NCBI GenBank assembly: GCA_943789305.1
Contig: CALSTP010000001.1
Coordinates: 1,751,178 to 1,815,177, forward strand
Source: an uncultured Flavobacteriaceae bacterium
Lineage (GTDB): Bacteria > Bacteroidota > Bacteroidia > Flavobacteriales > Flavobacteriaceae
Length of the DNA stretch: 64,000 nucleotides
Reading direction: 5' to 3'
The position numbers and the translations under genes are program-made. The notes beneath the pieces were generated by a model. The model was not told the DNA's origin and searched no databases. It saw nothing but the letters and a program-made list of their open reading frames with translations. Positions 63,333 to 64,000 of this stretch are shown here, piece by piece. Within the stretch, counting starts at the first letter, position 1. Each line of letters begins with the position of its first letter.

Positions 63333-64000
63333 TTAAAATTTAAAAGTGGCGCCCATCAAAAAATTAGTTCCTGCTTGAGGATAATACCCAACTCCTTCTA
63401 TTGTAGTAACTACACCTGGTGTAGAATAGTCATCGTCGTAGGTGTAGAAATATCCATCAGAACTGTATTTTTTATCGAATATGTTGTTGATTAACAATGA
63501 AAACTGCACTTCTTCAACCCATGAATTGGGAATCCAAACATAACTAATGTTAAGATCATTTGTAAAATAAGATTTCAGTTTGGAAAGCTCTGAATCAATA
63601 TTTCCCATATACTGGTCCCCCACATATTTGGTTAATAATGCCGTTCGAAATACCGTATTGGGACTGTACACCAAATTACTTGCTGCCACCACGCTAGGAG
63701 CATAAGAAATGTTGGTTGTACCTAAATTTTGTTGAACACCATTTTTTCGAAAATAAAAATTTTTGTTTTTATTGGTGCTCAAAGCCATGTTGGATTGCCA
63801 TACCCATTGATCACTCAATTGAACAGCGGCATCAACTTCCAATCCAAAACGGTAACTGTCTCCACTGTTGGTCCGAATGGCCTCGCCTACTGCATCAAGT
63901 GCCCCAGTAAGTACCAGTTGATTTTTATAATCCATATAATAAAGGTTTGCAGATAGCTGAATTTTTGGTTTCTTAAATCGCCATCCCGCTTCGAAATCAT
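63333..64000 (-). CDS. TonB-dependent receptor, partial (C-terminal part)
   Basis: The gene reads leftward from beyond the right edge; the last 222 codons or so are visible. The frame is open to the edge, so the Met at 63935 is internal. The sequence has the alternating polar/aromatic strands of a TonB-dependent outer membrane barrel (DFEAGWRFKKPKIQLSANLY, LINNIFDKKYSSDGY) and ends in phenylalanine (GATFKF), as outer membrane proteins usually do. Short periplasmic turns and INNIFDKKY mark the FhuA/FecA/BtuB-like group. The ligand (siderophore, cobalamin or other) cannot be told. It is convergent with polA. Confidence 0.88.
   Translation of the reverse strand, partial: DFEAGWRFKKPKIQLSANLYYMDYKNQLVLTGALDAVGEAIRTNSGDSYRFGLEVDAAVQLSDQWVWQSNMALSTNKNKNFYFRKNGVQQNLGTTNISYAPSVVAASNLVYSPNTVFRTALLTKYVGDQYMGNIDSELSKLKSYFTNDLNISYVWIPNSWVEEVQFSLLINNIFDKKYSSDGYFYTYDDDYSTPGVVTTIEGVGYYPQAGTNFLMGATFKF

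Noticed and set aside
1-64000. Mobile elements, prophage, defence or toxin-antitoxin systems
   Set aside because: No transposase, integrase, phage structural gene, restriction-modification or toxin-antitoxin pair was recognised anywhere in the window.

Overview
The window is chromosomal DNA of a member of the Bacteroidota, most likely a Flavobacteriaceae (probably marine-type) bacterium. It is visibly AT-rich. Gene content points the same way: a MoxR/DUF58/Bat aerotolerance operon, a suf operon ending in DUF2480, DUF3127, choice-of-anchor proteins, a flavobacterial lycopene cyclase, and a Bacteroidota-type L13-S9-S2-EF-Ts block. Promoters fit the Bacteroidota pattern TAnnTTTG (-7 box, sometimes with TTG/TTTG about 17-20 nt upstream), and Shine-Dalgarno sites are weak or absent. 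The species cannot be named from sequence alone.

Layout. 1-3.3 kb: bat operon on the minus strand (BatD-like protein cut by the left edge, DUF58, MoxR). 3.5-5.1 kb: aldo/keto reductase and short-chain dehydrogenase pair. 5.3-10.3 kb, minus: a truncated DUF5689-type surface protein, an alpha/beta-hydrolase lipoprotein, hflX, lpxH and a cystathionine gamma-synthase-type gene. 10.4-13.2 kb: ArsC-like protein, EamA exporter, HAD phosphatase, histidine phosphatase. 13.4-15.0 kb: ammonium transporter with its P-II regulator. 15.1-23.4 kb: a sugar locus (cytochrome c, gluconate-dehydrogenase-3-like subunit, GMC oxidoreductase, two TIM-barrel epimerases, an MFS transporter, a Gfo/Idh/MocA dehydrogenase and a DUF1080 hydrolase) that together resembles the 3-keto-glycoside route of glycoside breakdown. 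23.5-25.5 kb: yicC, gmk, nadD. 25.5-27.4 kb: a glycosyltransferase and a decayed lipoprotein gene. 27.4-33.8 kb: complete sufA-B-C-D-S-E operon with a SufT-like gene and DUF2480. 33.9-36.5 kb: two surface lipoproteins. 36.6-40.6 kb: thiL, a ZIP transporter, lycopene cyclase and a polyprenyl synthetase. 40.8-47.4 kb: TetR regulator and RND efflux operon behind a long palindrome. 47.4-56.9 kb: aspS, ClC channel, cold-shock protein, tadA, dxs, Rieske-like lipoprotein, greA, HIT protein, an orphan histidine kinase and DUF3127. 57.0-60.0 kb: rplM, rpsI, rpsB, tsf. 60.3-63.1 kb: polA between two copies of a dispersed repeat. The right edge cuts a TonB-dependent receptor.

The window is mostly core genome. 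I saw no phage, insertion sequence, CRISPR array, tRNA, rRNA or defence system. The points most worth checking are the 3-keto-glycoside-like locus with a LacI-type palindrome in its divergent promoter region, a terminator hairpin inside the greA leader, -7 boxes placed so close to start codons that the mRNAs should be leaderless, an exact 90-bp repeat in the tail of ribosomal protein S2, and a P-II protein without the usual uridylylation tyrosine. Promoter and terminator calls come from reading the sequence by eye and have not been tested.
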